A stretch of DNA of 64,000 nucleotides from Diogma glabrata (taxonomy: Eukaryota > Arthropoda > Insecta > Diptera > Cylindrotomidae): NCBI GenBank assembly GCA_963693315.1, contig OY856188.1:202814050-202878049 (forward strand), read 5' to 3'. The notes beneath the pieces are model-generated. The model had not been told where the DNA came from. It searched no databases and was given only the letters and a program-made list of their open reading frames with translations. This document shows, in pieces, positions 30,262 to 44,000 of this stretch (position 1 is the first letter of the stretch; each line of letters begins with the position of its first letter). Position numbers and translations under genes: made by a program.

Positions 30262-33200
30262 TAATCAAATCAATAGTACGAGTACGACATCGGCTAAATT
30301 GGTCAGTTACTCGACAGTCAAGTCCGGTCAGTGACTCGCAGCAGTAGAGGAACCAGCACCTTAGAAAAATGATACGATAACAATGCGGGTATTTCATTTA
30401 AAAAACTCACATGGTGGCATGAACAAGTGGGACAATATCTGAAAAATTACAACCAAAACAAATATGTCCCAGGATTATATACGGGATGAAGAGATTTAAG
30501 TGGAAGATAATGCATTGGATTTTATATTCTCAACGAAACAAAAACTTGTCAGAACACAAAATTACCTCAAGGCGATTAAACTTGCAATCCGATTTAGACG
30601 ACTCGCTTATGGTTTTTGTTTTACAAATTTAGATTCTCAGTCTCCGAAATTTCTAACACTATTAAAATTTAAAATCGTCTAACAACAATACACACCATCC
30701 AATTTGTTTGGTTAATTGGTCGGACGAAATTTCCATCCGACACATCTATTTTTTATCCGAAATAAATTTATTGGAATTTACATCCAATCCAATCAAATCC
30801 ATCCAACCGTCGGATCGTCTGCAGGACTGTTTACAAAACAAAATCATCATCCTTAATTATTGATGATTCTGTTTGTATAACGCAAAAGAAAACAATAAAA
30901 ACTTTTCAATTTCAATCGCAGAACGAAATTATTGTAAGGAAAATTAAAGTAACAAGAATTTGTTGTTTATGGAATATTCTGAATTGGATGACGTAACATA
31001 ATAGTAGATTCTTGTATGAACTTAGAATGAAGGCAATTCTTCACGAGGATGAAGTTTCCCGAAAAGAGCGTAGCGAGTGGAGGGAATCATCCGAGTGAAG
31101 AATTGCCATTATCCTAAGCGGATACAAGATGCTATTTTATCCACGACTATAAAATATTTCGTTTAATTTCCAGTTTTCATGCAAAAATTTGTATCGCTAT
31201 ATTGAAATAAAAACATCAAAGATAACGAAAAACAAAACAAGTTTGTTGTTTAATTTGTTAGGGGAATATTTAATAAACTATAGAGCTGTTAAAGAATTTT
31301 AATCAAATTCACTAGTTGTGGAATGAATACAATTACAATGGAAGACATACGCATGGAAAGCATATATTCTTTAGTAGTCGTGGATAAAATTGTTTCTTAC
31401 AGATCAAATGATATTATAATTTACAATAGATACGGTCATTTTGCACATAGAGGAATAAGTTTGGTATTGATTTTCAACTGTTCGTAAAATTTTTGAAAAT
31501 ATTAAAGTAAAATGAGCAAGTTGTATAATTATACCCCATGCTTTAAATAAAAGTTTGTTATTTTAACTAGAAATATTGTAAAAAATATCGTCTGCAACAT
31601 AGTGATGGAATAAAAACGAATTAATAATTTCCTCATATAATACTATAAAGAACAAATAGCAACAACAAATATAAATGTATCTATCAATTCAATCGTTACC
31701 ATTATTTATGTGATATATGAAAGGATAATGCAATATACGATCTCATTTAAATAAAGTTAAAAAAAATAAAATAATTCCAAAAAAACAACAGTGACCCAAA
31801 AATCAAGAATTCATTAATTATATCAAGCAAAAAAAAATTTGTTCATACGAGAATAAAACTAAACGAACTTGAAACAAAACTACTTATACCAACCAGTCAA
31901 AAATATTTACTATATAAATATAATTTCCAAATTCAAAAGAAAAAAACAAATTTTCCATTTCCTTTACAAAAACAAAAAATTGGGTTGTAAGATATATTCG
32001 TAAAACTTCAAATTGCTTTACAATTTAATTCAAATCATATGATCTGATCTGATAATAAAAACAAAAAAAAACGTCACAACTCTCTGCCGTTTAAACGCGT
32101 TGATTGATACAATTTATATCAAATCTTAATTAAACAAAAAGCAATCAAATCAACCGCAGAATATAATTTAAAAACTGTAAAAATTATATCGACACAAATG
32201 AATTATATTTTTAATTATATCAAAGAGAAAATGATTTTCACTTTAATTATTTTGTTTTTACCTATTTTTATGACTAGATAATTATATACAAATATATTTT
32301 GACATTTCAATTCAATTTACCGTGATATGAATTTAAAAGAAAAAAAATTTCTTAAAGAAATAAGAAAATTTCATCTACATCCATATGATTTTGTATTTTT
32401 ATCCAAATTTATCATTTTTCACTTAATCATCACTTCATTTTTTAACTTTGATTATTTTTTTATCACTTTTTCACAATTTTATAGAATTTTTTTTAAAGCA
32501 AAATATAACAAAATAAACTATTTACAAACAATTTAAATCACTAAACTATTACAAATATTATTATAATTTTTTTTTTATTTATTAATTAATTTATTATTAT
32601 TTTATTTATTTACAAAATAAAACAGAAAAAACCATTTTTCTTCTTTTTTTCAAACAAACATGAAAGCGTGTTGCCTGTTTGGCAATTACCGTCTGACTCT
32701 TTGTTTTTTTGTTTTATTTATAAAAAGCTTTCGTATTATTTCGTTAAGAAAACGTTTTATGTGAATGTATGCTGAGTTGATTGGTAGAAATAAAAAATGA
32801 AAAAGCTTTTCTATCTATGCAAACAAAGTCTTGCTTTCAATCCATCGAGTGATGTTTAGATCTACAACGAAAATCATTAACCAGAACATCTAGATTTGTT
32901 AGTTCCCCCACGATATATTTTCGTGATATGTATTAAAAAAAATATATAATATATGCTGACAAACTATCATATTGACTGAAATATTTGTAACGAATTTGTT
33001 TTATTTTTGTGGAATACGCAGCTGGTAGTAGTTTTCGAGATATTCATAATTAAAAATAGAATAGTATTTAGAATATTAAAGTTGTAATTAATTAAATTTT
33101 TGTTTTATATACAAAATTTGTTGGCGAATTTTTTTTATTTACTACTTATTGTTTTTTGTTTGAACTTCTTAGAATTATAAAGAAAATGATTAGTTACGGA

Positions 33201-33893
33201 ATTACAGATGAGAAGTTATGTCTTAAGCATATGTCATCTGATAAATTAATCTTCACGCGACAGTAATTTAAGCTACAAATTGTGCAGGTGAAATAGGATG
33301 CTCATATTTGCAAGTCATTCTCAATTTATACTCAATTATCGAAAAAAAATTTGAGTCACTGTTTGATGTTTTACAGATAAAATAGTACAAAATTTTTTGT
33401 TTTAACTGTAGCAGATATTCAATATATAAATCTAATTCAAAAACCGCTTCACATGAAAAAGTGATGAAGTAACGTTCACTTTGTCTGGTATGTAGCTGAT
33501 TTAGTTTTTTCTTATACAGTCACATATCAGTGCTCACTATCACTTTTATCACATACTAGTGATATGACACAACTCAACACAACACAACACAATCAAATAA
33601 AACTTTTTTCAAAATCTGCCCACCAGTTTTTATGTTATTGTTGTCCGTACTTATAAAGGGAAGTATAGGAGCGGTTGGCTGTGTTTCTGACATAAGGTTG
33701 AAGAAAAACGTGATCTTTCAATTCAATTCTGTTCCAATTAATGGTGTTAATTATTTTTCGTGTGAAGACGAAGTGGTGCGGAAGATGGCTTGGTGGTAGC
33801 TTCTCCTTATCGTTTATGTGAAGATAACTCATTATTATTCAAACTCAACAATTTAGAAGTGAAATTTTATAAAGATTCGTTTTTTACATTACT
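30262..33893. other. Mostly AT-rich DNA, no gene recognised
   Basis: About 3.6 kb. The first 110 bases are less AT-rich (GTCAGTTACTCGACAGTCAAG and relatives) and could be an old element end. Apart from the palindromic unit at 30997-31140, the rest to 32650 is very AT-rich. Simple ACAAC repeats occur at 33566-33592. A 65-codon minus frame at 33635-33832 has balanced composition but no recognisable family. Confidence 0.4.
30997..31140. mobile_element. Palindromic MITE-like unit
   Basis: GGCAATTCTTCAC (31032-31044) and GTGAAGAATTGCC (31095-31107) are exact inverses. The pairing continues outward imperfectly through TTCTTGTATGAACTTAG / CTAAGCGGATACAAGA for about 50 bases per arm. The loop is GC-richer (GAAAAGAGCGTAGCGAGTGG), as in the other short palindromic elements here. 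No TSD was identified. Confidence 0.65.
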
Positions 33894-34164
33894 GCTTAGA
33901 GCAGAAGTGGGGAACCTGCGGCCTTTTAAGATTTTCTTTGCGGCCTTATCACATTTTTAAAATTTTATACAAAATTCAAACCAATTTTTTTTTGTTACAA
34001 TGTTTTTTGTAAAATTGTATTTATTTTTAAATATTAAATCCTTTTTTTTCGAAAATGCTTTGTCTAGTTGAGTAGTCGACGTTTTTCGTGATTTCGGTGT
34101 AAGAATAGCGAAGTAACAATAACCCATCAATACTACGTTTATATCGCCATAGTTTAATAGAATA

Positions 34165-34315
34165 TAGTACATTTTGCTGAAAGATATAAAAACACTCCTT
34201 TTTTGTGAGTGAGAAATTGTTAGCGAGACGTATTGAGACGTGTCGAGTGAGAGAATTTTACGAACGTAAAATGTTTTCATCTCGCGTAGGAAATTGCATA
34301 TATTTCTTCGATGGT
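34165..34315. mobile_element. Short palindromic element, third copy
   Basis: AACACTCCTTTTTTGTGAGTGAG ... GTGTCGAGTGAGAGAATTTTACG ... ATCTCGCGTAGGAAATTGC runs in the same direction as 18232-18370, with more decay at the left end. It sits inside the hAT at 33902-36348. Confidence 0.55.
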
Positions 34316-35059
34316 GTATAATCAATAAACAATATTTATTATAAATTATTAAGTTAGAAATCAACAAAATAACATTCAAAATTTATAATCTTTTTTTAAT
34401 GGTTACTTTGATTTAAAATTTTTGTAAAGTTACATGAAAATACCATAGAAACTACAATTTGTTATTTAAACGAATAATTTTGAATTATGATTTTACACTT
34501 TTTGTTATGGCGGCAGTAAAGTTTAGCTTTTACGGTGGCAGAAAATTTGTCGCCATTTCTTTCCATATTTTTACGGCGGCAGCAAAATTAACATAACATG
34601 AGATTATGAATTTGGCTAAAACAAGTAACCTTTGACCAAAATATTTGTTATTTTTTCAAACAAATTATATAACTATGAAACCATAAAATAACAAATATTT
34701 TGATTGGATTATGAAATTTTGAATTGAAAATTTGCTATGATAGAAAATTTTTTTTATACAAATTTAAATGTTTTTTACTTTTTGGGCGTAATTTTGACGA
34801 TAATAAATCATATTTATATTTTGATGTATTAATTTCATATTTATAGAAAATTAAACGTTTGCCGAAAAAATAGTGTATTTAATTCGTTGCTAAACTCAGC
34901 TAAAGTGACTTTTTGAGTTTTCTCCTAATTAAAAAATGTAATACCATTTTTACTATAAAACTATACTATAAAACTAACCAAACTATACATTTGGTATTAT
35001 ACCAAAATAAAGTATTATGCTATTTGTGGAATAGACGCTCAGAATAATGCATTGTTGAA

Positions 35060-35345
35060 GCAGTTGGAAGCTTAGAGACTGAGAATGTTGAAAAATATAA
35101 ACAACTACTTTTTTCAAGAAGGGATTTTACTGATAGACAACACGAATTAGCTTACAATGTTACAGAACCGCTTCGAATATTTTTTCAAAAAAGGATGCAT
35201 ATTTTTCGTCAGGTGAATTTACTGATAAAACTGACTCGGCTCAGGTATATTATTTTATTCGTGCTATATCTGAAGATTTCCAATGTTATGAGGAACTACT
35301 CGGTATATATACGATTACTGAAAGAACACGTGGAATAGATAATAG
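35060..35345 (+). pseudogene. hAT transposase fragment
   Basis: One plus frame reads SSGEFTDKTDSAQVYYFIRA, then ISEDFQCYEELLGIYTITER and TRGID. It matches in order the TAPQLAVFIRF...EELLDLVALKNTTRGID region of the transposase at 22501-24362. The upstream 130 bases give related short runs in another frame. Only a small central piece survives, so the element cannot be autonomous. Confidence 0.7.
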
Positions 35346-35879
35346 ATATCCATGATAACTTGACTAAATCTTGACTAAATTCATGATATGTGTTAAAAAC
35401 TCCAGACATTTTGAAAAAATTATTAAATTAAATGCTCTTTTTTACGCGAACATACTCGTCAATTTTTTTCTTGGTTTGGAGCTACTTACTGTTGCAAATA
35501 AACTGTTGTTTCATATTTAACCCAAATTAATATCAACTTAATGACTCAGATAGCTTGACTTCATTTAGAAGACCAACTCAAGGTACGTGTACTTTCTAAG
35601 CTACGTGTAGTTCCAAGGTACTTTCTAAGCTGGGACCTAATATAAAGTTTTTTTTATCAAGTTTCTAACACAAAAGTCCTTAAATGTTTTTTATGAAATG
35701 TGTGTTTTTTAATTAAATATCGAATTAATAAAATAAATTAGATTTGTGAAATTATCATTAAATTGTCTTAATTTTATTTTTTGTGCTTTCAAAAAATAGT
35801 AGTATATTTAAATAAATTTTTTTTTGTCAAAACAACACATTAAAACCTTTTAAGACCTAGGTCTCACAATAACACGCGT

Positions 35880-36300
35880 TCTCAGTTGTTGATGAACGCT
35901 TTTTTAAACTTTTGTGGAGTGTCCCGAGATAATAATATTGATTCGGGCAAAACATTCTATTTGTACGATATACGGACAAAGAAATCCCTCTGCATCCTGT
36001 GTGAACTCAACAGTTTGACTGCTTGCACAAAGCGATTGGCGAGTAAAACGGGGAAAAAAATATATTTGAGGCATAATGGATTTGAATTCATCCGAACACT
36101 GCTGGTGAGGATATGTATAAAAAATAACGAGACCAGAAATAGTGCGACGATGTCTTAGGGATTTAAGATCACGATTTAATGTTTGATTAACAATTCGTTT
36201 TGTACGCTTTTGAACAGAGTCGGAAAGAATCATTATAGTAACAGATGCAGCACTCCAAACTTGATAACAATATTCGGCATAATGCGGCCTGTTTACGATT
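35880..36300 (-). pseudogene. LINE reverse-transcriptase C-terminal fragment
   Basis: The minus strand reads VWSAASVTI, then SVQKRTKRIVNQTLNRDLKS, LRHRRTISGLVIFYTYPHQQ and CSDEFKSIMP. This follows the conserved tail of many insect LINE polymerases (QKRA-R-I...L-SL-HRR-V--L-LFY...CS-EL), recalled from the family. It is a 3' piece only and lies inside the hAT at 33902-36348. Confidence 0.75.
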
Positions 36301-36356
36301 TGCCAAATTACTTTTGGCCTTTAATGGTAAAAAGGTTCCACATCCCTGGCTTAGAC

Positions 36357-37365
36357 GACCAATAAAAATCTGTTCAGTAGACGTTTTCTTTTAAACATAC
36401 CACCTTCAACATACCACATTATAATATCACATGAAACATACCTTCAATCCGTATTATCAAACAACTTAAGATCATTTCATAAATAATATCTGTCCGTATA
36501 CAACGTTTCACTGTATAAATACACTCATCGTTTAGTTTATTACTTCATAATGTATATCTTTCATTAGAACTCAATTAACGGATCTTATATTTCGGTGTAT
36601 ATTCAATTGTTGTTTTATTTTATTTTTTTAATGAGAAACAAATATATTTTTTAATCATTAAATATATTTGTTAAACAAATAACGAAATGGAGTACATATA
36701 TTGATTGGTGTGCTGATCTCGCCATCATTAACAGGGTATTTAATTTAGTGATGTTTTGACTGAGATATGATCGCAGTATTAATAATTGATTAAATTTTGA
36801 AGAACTTTATTGTTATGATTTTATGGGGTGAGACGGTTTGTTTGAATATTTTTTCTCTGTCTGTTTCAATTTTTTTTATACGGCGGATTTTCAATGCATG
36901 AGTACTGTTTGTTTGTAAAATCAGACAACAAAACACAACAATGAGATAAATGGATTTTTTTTTTTTTTTTTTTAAAGTCGTTCTGTGAAACGATATTAAC
37001 TATAATTTTTAGTTAAGTTTTAACTTTTGAATACAAAATATCATTAATTATAGATGATAGTGATTGTTGATTTAAATTCATTTTCGTTATCACATTATTA
37101 ATAATATTATATTTACTTTGACACAAATTTTTATACAAAGCATCATTAGATATAAATATTAGTGTTACTTGATTTTAAAATTAAAAATAAGTTTGTGATT
37201 GATTGTATAGAAGTTTTTTTGTTCAGAAAATTAATTAATTTCAAACGATGAATTTTATGGAAGCCGAAGCATTTTATGATAAATTAAGGAATTGTTGTAA
37301 TAAAAAAATTGGACGATGTTAAAGAAGGTAAATAATTGAGTACATTTTACAATAGAAATGAATCT
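36357..37365. other. No recognisable gene
   Basis: AT-rich, with a long poly-T run at 36957-36973. An ATG frame at 37247 (MNFMEAEAFYDKLRNCC) just upstream of the Ty3/Gypsy relic might be the end of its gag, but nothing diagnostic is visible. Confidence 0.35.
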
Positions 37366-37369
37366 AAAA

Positions 37370-38395
37370 TAATAAGTTAGATAGTGGTGCTAGTATTAGT
37401 ATTTTAGGGGTTTTTGTCCAATTGTAATGATTTTCTTTCTTCCACCGGTATTAAAATTCATTATCTACCTTCTTTTGTATCTACAGCAGATGGTCAAAAA
37501 CAGCGTGTTGTTGGTTACGTTTGTGCTAGCGTTGAATTTAGAGGATACACAAAACTGTTGCGATTCTATATTGTTTCAAATTTATCCCAAAATTTATATT
37601 TAGGTATTGATTTTTGGAACGCTTTTAAACTACTGCCGAAAATTGAAGAAATAGTACCTCACATTACTTCAATTGTCGATAAAGATCCATTATGTTATGA
37701 TCAACACGAGTTGTCCACTCAGCAAAATATTCAGTTAACCGAAGTGGTTAAAATGTTTCCGTCTTCTGTTATCGAAGGTTTAGGTAAAACTCCAATGCTC
37801 TAACACAAAATCAATATTATTGATGCTGAGCCAATCAAATAAAGATTTTATTCTATTTCTTCTGTGATTCAATCTTTAATGTACCAGGAAGTTGATAGAA
37901 TGCTGTCTCTAGGTGTTATTGAAGAAAGTGATAGCACGTGGAGTTCTCCTATTACATTGGTGAAAAAGAAAAATGGCAAAGTACGTTTATGTCTTGATGC
38001 ACGAAAAGTAAACGAGGTTACTGTGAAAAATGCTTACCCGTTACGTTACCTTTAATCGAGGGCCTGTTAAGTCGATTGGATCAAACTAGATGCATGTCTA
38101 GTATTGATTTGAAAGATGCATTTTCGCAGATTCCTCTTGAAAAGGCTTCTATAGAGATAAAACAGCTTTTGTAGTTCCTGGTCGAACGCTGTATCAATTT
38201 ACTGTCATGCCTTTTGAACTTTGTAATTCTCCTCAAACTATGTGTAAACTCATGCACAAAGTCATTCCGCATCATATGCATGATCGAGTGTTCGTTTACT
38301 TAGATGATCTTTTAGTTGTTTCATCAACCATTGAAGAACATATGTCCCTGCTTACTGAGGTTGCCAGACTTTTACGTAACGTTTAACAATTAATG
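37370..38395 (+). pseudogene. Ty3/Gypsy-type protease and reverse-transcriptase relic
   Basis: The plus strand starts with an aspartic-protease motif LDSGASISILG (37373-37405). After a frame change it runs to LGIDFWNAFKL and then enters RT with WSSPITLVKKKNGKVRLCLD and ARKVNEVTVKNAYPL. Further motifs in shifted frames are SSIDLKDAFSQIPL and FVYLDDLLVVSS, the catalytic box. At least four stops or frame changes separate these pieces. RNase H, integrase and LTRs are absent; the relic ends in AT-rich tandem repeats at about 38400. It is a dead fragment. Confidence 0.85.
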
Positions 38396-38399
38396 TAGA

Positions 38400-39060
38400 A
38401 AAGAGCAAATTCAAACTTCTTCCAAAATTCTAAAAATATTGCAAAAATTATAGGAATATCAAAAATTGAAACTTTTTCCAAAATTATAAAAATTATAATA
38501 AAAGTTAAAATTTTTCAAAATTCTAAAAATATTCCAAAAATTCTTACAAAATCAAAAATTGAAACTTTTTTCAAAATTCTAAAAATATATGTATATAAAA
38601 TTCACAAATTCTATTTTTTTTTTTCAAAATACTAAAAATATTGCAAAAATTATAACAAAATCAAAAATACAAACTTTTTTCAAAATTCCGAAAATATTTC
38701 AAAAACTATAACAAATTCAAAAATTTCCATGTCCAATTTCATGTAAAATTACATTTACGACATGACATGACATATGACATTTACGTCATACAAACAGCTA
38801 ATTTTTTTTCCAAACAATTGTCTAAAAATATAAATGAAATCATTTTTTTGACACACTTGACAATATTTTTTTGACAAACTTATAATGCAATAAAATTCTC
38901 AATAATAATAATAAAATTTCATGTCATACAAATAATTAATTTTATTTTTTTCCAAAAAATTGGGTAAAATAATAAATAAAAATCTTTCTTTTGACACACT
39001 TGGCAACATTTTATTGACAAACTTCTAATGCAATAATCTAGTTTTTGATCTCACATACCA
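38400..39060. repeat. AT-rich tandem/dispersed repeat, second copy at 46250-46570
   Basis: Four to five diverging units of about 70-75 bp built from CAAAATTCTAAAAATATTCC and AAAAATTATAACAAAATC are followed by a longer block (ATTTCATGTCATACAAATAATTAATTTT, TTTTGACACACTTGACAATA, TTGACAAACTTATAATGCAATAA) that occurs twice here. The same series, shortened, lies at 46250-46570 in the same orientation. Confidence 0.75.
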
Positions 39061-41140
39061 AAAATATGCATATTTCCTTGTTTTGACACACTTGACGATT
39101 TTTTGACACACTTCCGGTACAGTTATCGAACACATCGTTCTTTCGGCTCTTACCATTGAGTGTACCTATTTTTAGAAACCAAAATTTTTAAAATCCCTTC
39201 AGCCGTTTTCTAGATTTCGTCGGTTGTGACGGCCGGTCGGCAGACAGATATATATTTTTTTTTTGTTTTATTAGAATCAGTAGGTCCTAAAACGTCGAGA
39301 AACGCCAAAAAAGTGGTGGTAAGAATTTCACTTATAGCTCATGAATATAATACTTAGGTCTTTCAGGTACAAAAATTTTTGCTTCTAACAATAGTCAATA
39401 TTTTTCAATCAAATTTGTGAGTTTTATATTAAAGTAATATTAACATGCCTGGTAGCGATGTGGGTTAGGTCATACACAATTTACACAAATATCGTAACTG
39501 ATGCAATTTTGATATTTCCTCATAAAATATACAACAAATATTTTGCAACATCGTTACATACAGTTTTAACTTTGAGACTATAAGTTAAAAGACTAGAATA
39601 AAATTCCATCACATTAACAATTTGCACATAAACACCATATCGACAGCTTCGACCATTACATTTTTTTTACAATTTTTCATTCACATTTCTTTAACTATAA
39701 CATAATAAAAAAATTATCACCACAGTGATGCACACAATAAAAAATAAAAAATAAATATTAGGTTGTATCATATATTTTATTTGTTTTATTTTCTAAATTA
39801 TCTGTGTTTGTATGAGAAAAATTTTATCAAAAAGCAGAGCACGGTTTGAAATTTGACTCGATCAAAAACCTTTTTGACCGTGCAACAATAGTGATTGAAA
39901 TATATATTATAACCTCATATTCCATAAACTACAATCGTTTACGTTACAATACAATACAGAAAACTACAACGAAACTTATGTTATGTTCAATGCACGTTAT
40001 TCTAATACAACAACCCGCGATATCTCAGATAATCAACATATTTTGCCGTTTTATTTTATTTATTATAATTTTTTTTTATATTTTTGATCAATATGGAAAT
40101 AAAATATAAAATAATAACAAACCATAAATAAAATAATTCATTAAAAAACTAGTGTACAGAAAACTATTAAATTATAGTTAGAATTAAAGTTTTCCAATAA
40201 TTACACACAACGAAAAAAAAATGGAAAACGGGGTTTCGTGAAGAAATTAAAATATAAATTTAAAAAAAATCAAGTCTGCTATGATTTTGGTAAGAATAAA
40301 TGAAACATGTTCTTAAGACAATAAGCAGAAGATAGAAATGCGTTGGTTTTGCTTCAATAAAATTGGAATTGCAACATCCTCAAACACATTACCAATTACG
40401 GATTTCTTTTAAAGTTATTTAATTTTTTTTTTCTCATGTAATAGTTATTTTTAAATTAAATCGATTTTTTTTTTAAATAGTAAGATTGAAAATTATAGTT
40501 GTGGTTGGGTGTGATGGAGGAAAGAGTTAATGGATCATGATGTATGGAATTTCATGATCATCATTGATCATTAAAATTATGAAATGAAAAGAAATTGCCT
40601 CAAATTATGCACGGGAAAAGATAAAACATTAATTTACAGAAATTTCCTTTTCATACATATAGCTAAGCATGTGTCAAGGTTTTATTAAAAACGATCCATA
40701 AACAGAGGATGCCGTATGATGCAATTCAAAGGAGAACGAATTTTATTTTTTTTAATTTATTAAAAATATCTGGTGTTTCCGGAATGTTTCCTGGTGTTCC
40801 CTGAATTTTCGAGTCTGTATCACATTGATAAGTCAAGTGATGATGTGCTGTTTAAATTTTTCTTTGTGACCATTTGAATGATAGCAGGAAAGTAATTTCT
40901 CTCATAATCGATTTACTCACAATTTATAAGTGCTATCAACTTGAAATTCTACAGTTATTAAATGTGTTTTCCCACGCCTGCTGATAACAAAAAATTATCA
41001 AATCTTTGTTTTTATCTATATTTGATGGACATAGATAAGTAGAAAGTAAAACAAAAGTTTTTTTTAAGGAATCGAATATTTGGTTTAGAAAAATCGAAAA
41101 AAATGGAAATTTTTCAAAAAAAAATTTCAATGAATTTTCG
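39061..41140. other. AT-rich DNA with an old repeat tail
   Basis: At 39195-39255, CCCTTCAGCCGTTTTCTAGATTTCG and GTCGGCAGACAGATATATAT resemble the closing part of the interspersed repeat at 18668-20281. An 87-codon plus frame at 39846-40109 ends in a hydrophobic stretch but has no known family. From 41030 the sequence is the inverted relative of 1745-1855. Nothing else was recognised. Confidence 0.4.
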
Positions 41141-41149
41141 ACTGCTTAG

Positions 41150-41785
41150 TATTTGAGTTATTGCCAAAAACGAGTGTGTTTTTTTTGTTTTGTAATTTTC
41201 AAAAAGCACAGTTTTCGACTTATTTTCGAAAATGAAAAATTTTTTTTGTCCTCTCCCCTTATCTGCGAACATTATAAAAGAAAAAATTTAAAAAATTTAC
41301 GGATGTAGGGATTTTGCTACAGCGAAACTAAATTTTTTTTAGTTGTTCTAATTTCAAATGTTCATTGGAGGGGGGTTTAAAGTAGAAATTTCGACAAAAA
41401 TTTATTTCTGATCATTTCAAGTGGGGTGTCATATGAAAGGTGATTTTTTTTTGTAGTACAAAACAGTTTTTTTTGTAATTTTTTAAAGCAGAGCGAGTTT
41501 TCGACTTGTTTTCGAAAATGAAAATTTTTTTTTGTCCCCCTCCCCTTATAATATCTGCGAACATTACAAAAGAAAAAATTTAAAAAATTCACGGATGTAG
41601 GGATTTTGCTAAATCGAAACTAAAAGTTTTTTTGGTTGTTATAATTTCAAATGTAAGTAGAAATTTTGAAAAAAAAATTATTTTTGATCATTTCAAGTTT
41701 GATCATGTCATATGAAAGGTGATTTTTTTTGTAGTGCAAAACAACTTTTTTGTAATTTTCGAAAGCACCGTTTTTGGCTTATTTC
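41150..41785 (+). repeat. Tandem satellite, unit about 280-290 bp, two units
   Basis: TTTTCGAAAATGAAAA occurs at 41223 and 41510, GAACATTATAAAAGAAAAAATT at 41267 with a near copy at 41560, and CATTTCAAGTGGGGTGTCATATGAAAGG at 41413 with a shortened copy at 41690. The period and the GGGGTGTCATATGAAAG hallmark tie it to the satellite at 17058-17493. Confidence 0.8.
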
Positions 41786-44000
41786 TAAAATTGTGTTTAG
41801 GAGAAGAACTATTCTCGTAGAATAATATATAAGACAGAACCCTCGACGAGTGAATTATATTCGCGCTTATCCTACTTTTTTGTTTAATGTGTTGTGTTTT
41901 TTAGAAAAATTTTTTAGCAAAATTTGCACGAAAAAATACTAAAATTGGGTTTTGAATAATTCAGCTTGTGACGTATTCCTTGATAGTGTGACTGTCTTGT
42001 TCAGTGGTTAAAACACACATAGAGTAATAAGAAGGGGATCGTGGAAGCTATAGCGTGGGTGTGAAAATAGCATAGATTTTATGCCATCTTCTCTTCATCG
42101 CATGTTGTCCTTACCCTTGATTCAATCGTCTCCATTTGCCAGCCATGTCTTTTTTTCATACTTTTGTTGTTTTGGTTCCTTTTTTTATCGTTTTGTATTT
42201 TTATCTCCTTTTTCTCAGCATCTGACATTTTGCTTCTATTTTCGCCCTGATCCCAATTTCTTATAATTATTTTGATGGTCTCTTTATCCATCTTTCCGTT
42301 TATACCTATTGTAAATTCTGATCTTTAATTTATCAAAATAATGTTAATAATAAAAAAGTGGTCAGAATGATATCGGGGTGGGAATAATGGAATTTACTTA
42401 GCACTAAACAATTTCATGACATATATAAAAAAAGGAAAATGGCAAGTAATAACCGCCATTACCAAGCATGGTAATTGGTATAATGATATAACAAACAGAA
42501 TGAAGATGATCATTACATTGACTAAACTACTAGAGGATCAGTAGTGCCCTTGATGAGGATATTAATCTATTTTCTATAACTTAGTCACGTATATGTCGTC
42601 TTTAGCATTGGGAAAGGTCACATCTGCCGAGATGATATCAAAGGATTGTATCCCAGTAAGAGCTTTTGTGCGCACCCAAAACCTGACGAGAAATGTTGGA
42701 GCTAGACGAGCCAACCTGAATTTGTAATGTAAAACTATCGACCGGTAAATGGTTAATCGAAGGAATGACACAAAGCTCACAGAAAGCTATTGGCTTGAAA
42801 GCTTGATTTGCCAGACTATTTCTCGTTCTCGACGGTATAAAATACAATTTAACGCAACTCTGGAATCTGAATGGCTGTATAACTAAATCAACTACTGCAA
42901 AATTCTTAACAGTGAACTCATGAACGAGTATTTTATTTTAACCTACACCTAAGTCCTAAACCCAACCTAGCTTGAAGACAAAGAAATTCGATCCTTTTTA
43001 CTTGTTTTACTGTTATTATTACCGAAACAAATTTAACACATACTTTAACACCCACGTTATTCTGTTCCCATTCCCCAAACAAATATAATTAACAAAAAAC
43101 AAAACAAAACACAAATAATTTGTGATATATTGACCTCTCGGAATCGACAATGTTAGGATAAAATTAAACCAATGTGACCGTGTATTCACGTTTATCTATT
43201 TATAACAGCAAATAATGAAAGCAGAAATCAATATTATTTTATTTGTTATAATATTACAAAAAAAATATGTATATATGAATATACTACCTACAACAAGTAA
43301 AATGCACGTTATTTTAGAATCGATTTGATAATTAAGTTAAATTAAATTATTGAGACACGCTTATTAAAGTGAAAGTGAATTAGGAAAACAATTACAATTA
43401 TATTACTTGTACAACAAAAAATATAATCATAACAATAACCGTTCTCGCATTAATTTCTAATTATTTTCATATATAAGTTTTTTAAACCTAAACTTAACGT
43501 ATAATTTAAAATGATAAATTACGCCTCCCCCTCATCATACATAAAATTCCACATCGTTTATTATACCCGCGTATTGTTGTTTATATTATAACAAAACTAA
43601 ACTAAACTATAATTCAATTATTTAAATTAAATTTCTTTTCTTTTTTCTTCGTCTTCGTCATCTCCTTCTTCATATTGTTATTGTTAATGTTTCTTAATTT
43701 TTTAATCATTTCTTAAGTGTAATGATGACTAACATACATATGGATTTTTATTTTTTATTATTTTGTGTTATGTCAACATATGTTTTGTTTGTTTATATAA
43801 ATATTGAAAATTCAAGCAAAATATTAGATTTTGATTTAAGATCAATATTTATAAGAAATATGATTGTTTAAGAAAATTGAATGAATTTTTCCGGTTCAAA
43901 TTGGAAAATGAGTGGGCGAATACAAATAGGACTAAATTTCAGATTAGCTATTACTGATAGACTGACTGACTGACAATTAATGCTAGTAATTGAACTATAC
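41786..44000. other. AT-rich DNA with a few unassigned frames
   Basis: A 70-codon lysine/asparagine-rich minus frame (42079-42291) and two overlapping minus frames (42574-42847) are less AT-rich than their surroundings. I recognise no domain in them. The remainder to 44000 is AT-rich with no visible repeat. Confidence 0.35.

Larger units (their letters stand above)
33902..36348 (+). mobile_element. hAT transposon relic with nested insertions
   Basis: The left end CAGAAGTGGGGAACCT and the reverse-complemented right end CAGGGATGTGGAACCT agree at 12 of 16 positions. The flanks GCTTAGAG (33894-33901) and GCTTAGAC (36349-36356) match at seven of eight bases, consistent with an old hAT target duplication. 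The interior holds a palindromic element copy, a transposase relic and a LINE 3' fragment. It is related to, but distinct from, the hAT at 21561-25189. Confidence 0.75.

Noticed and set aside
32100..32650. Asn/Lys/Phe-rich ORF at 32327-32536
   Set aside because: Extreme AT content makes such frames likely by chance. There is no conserved motif.
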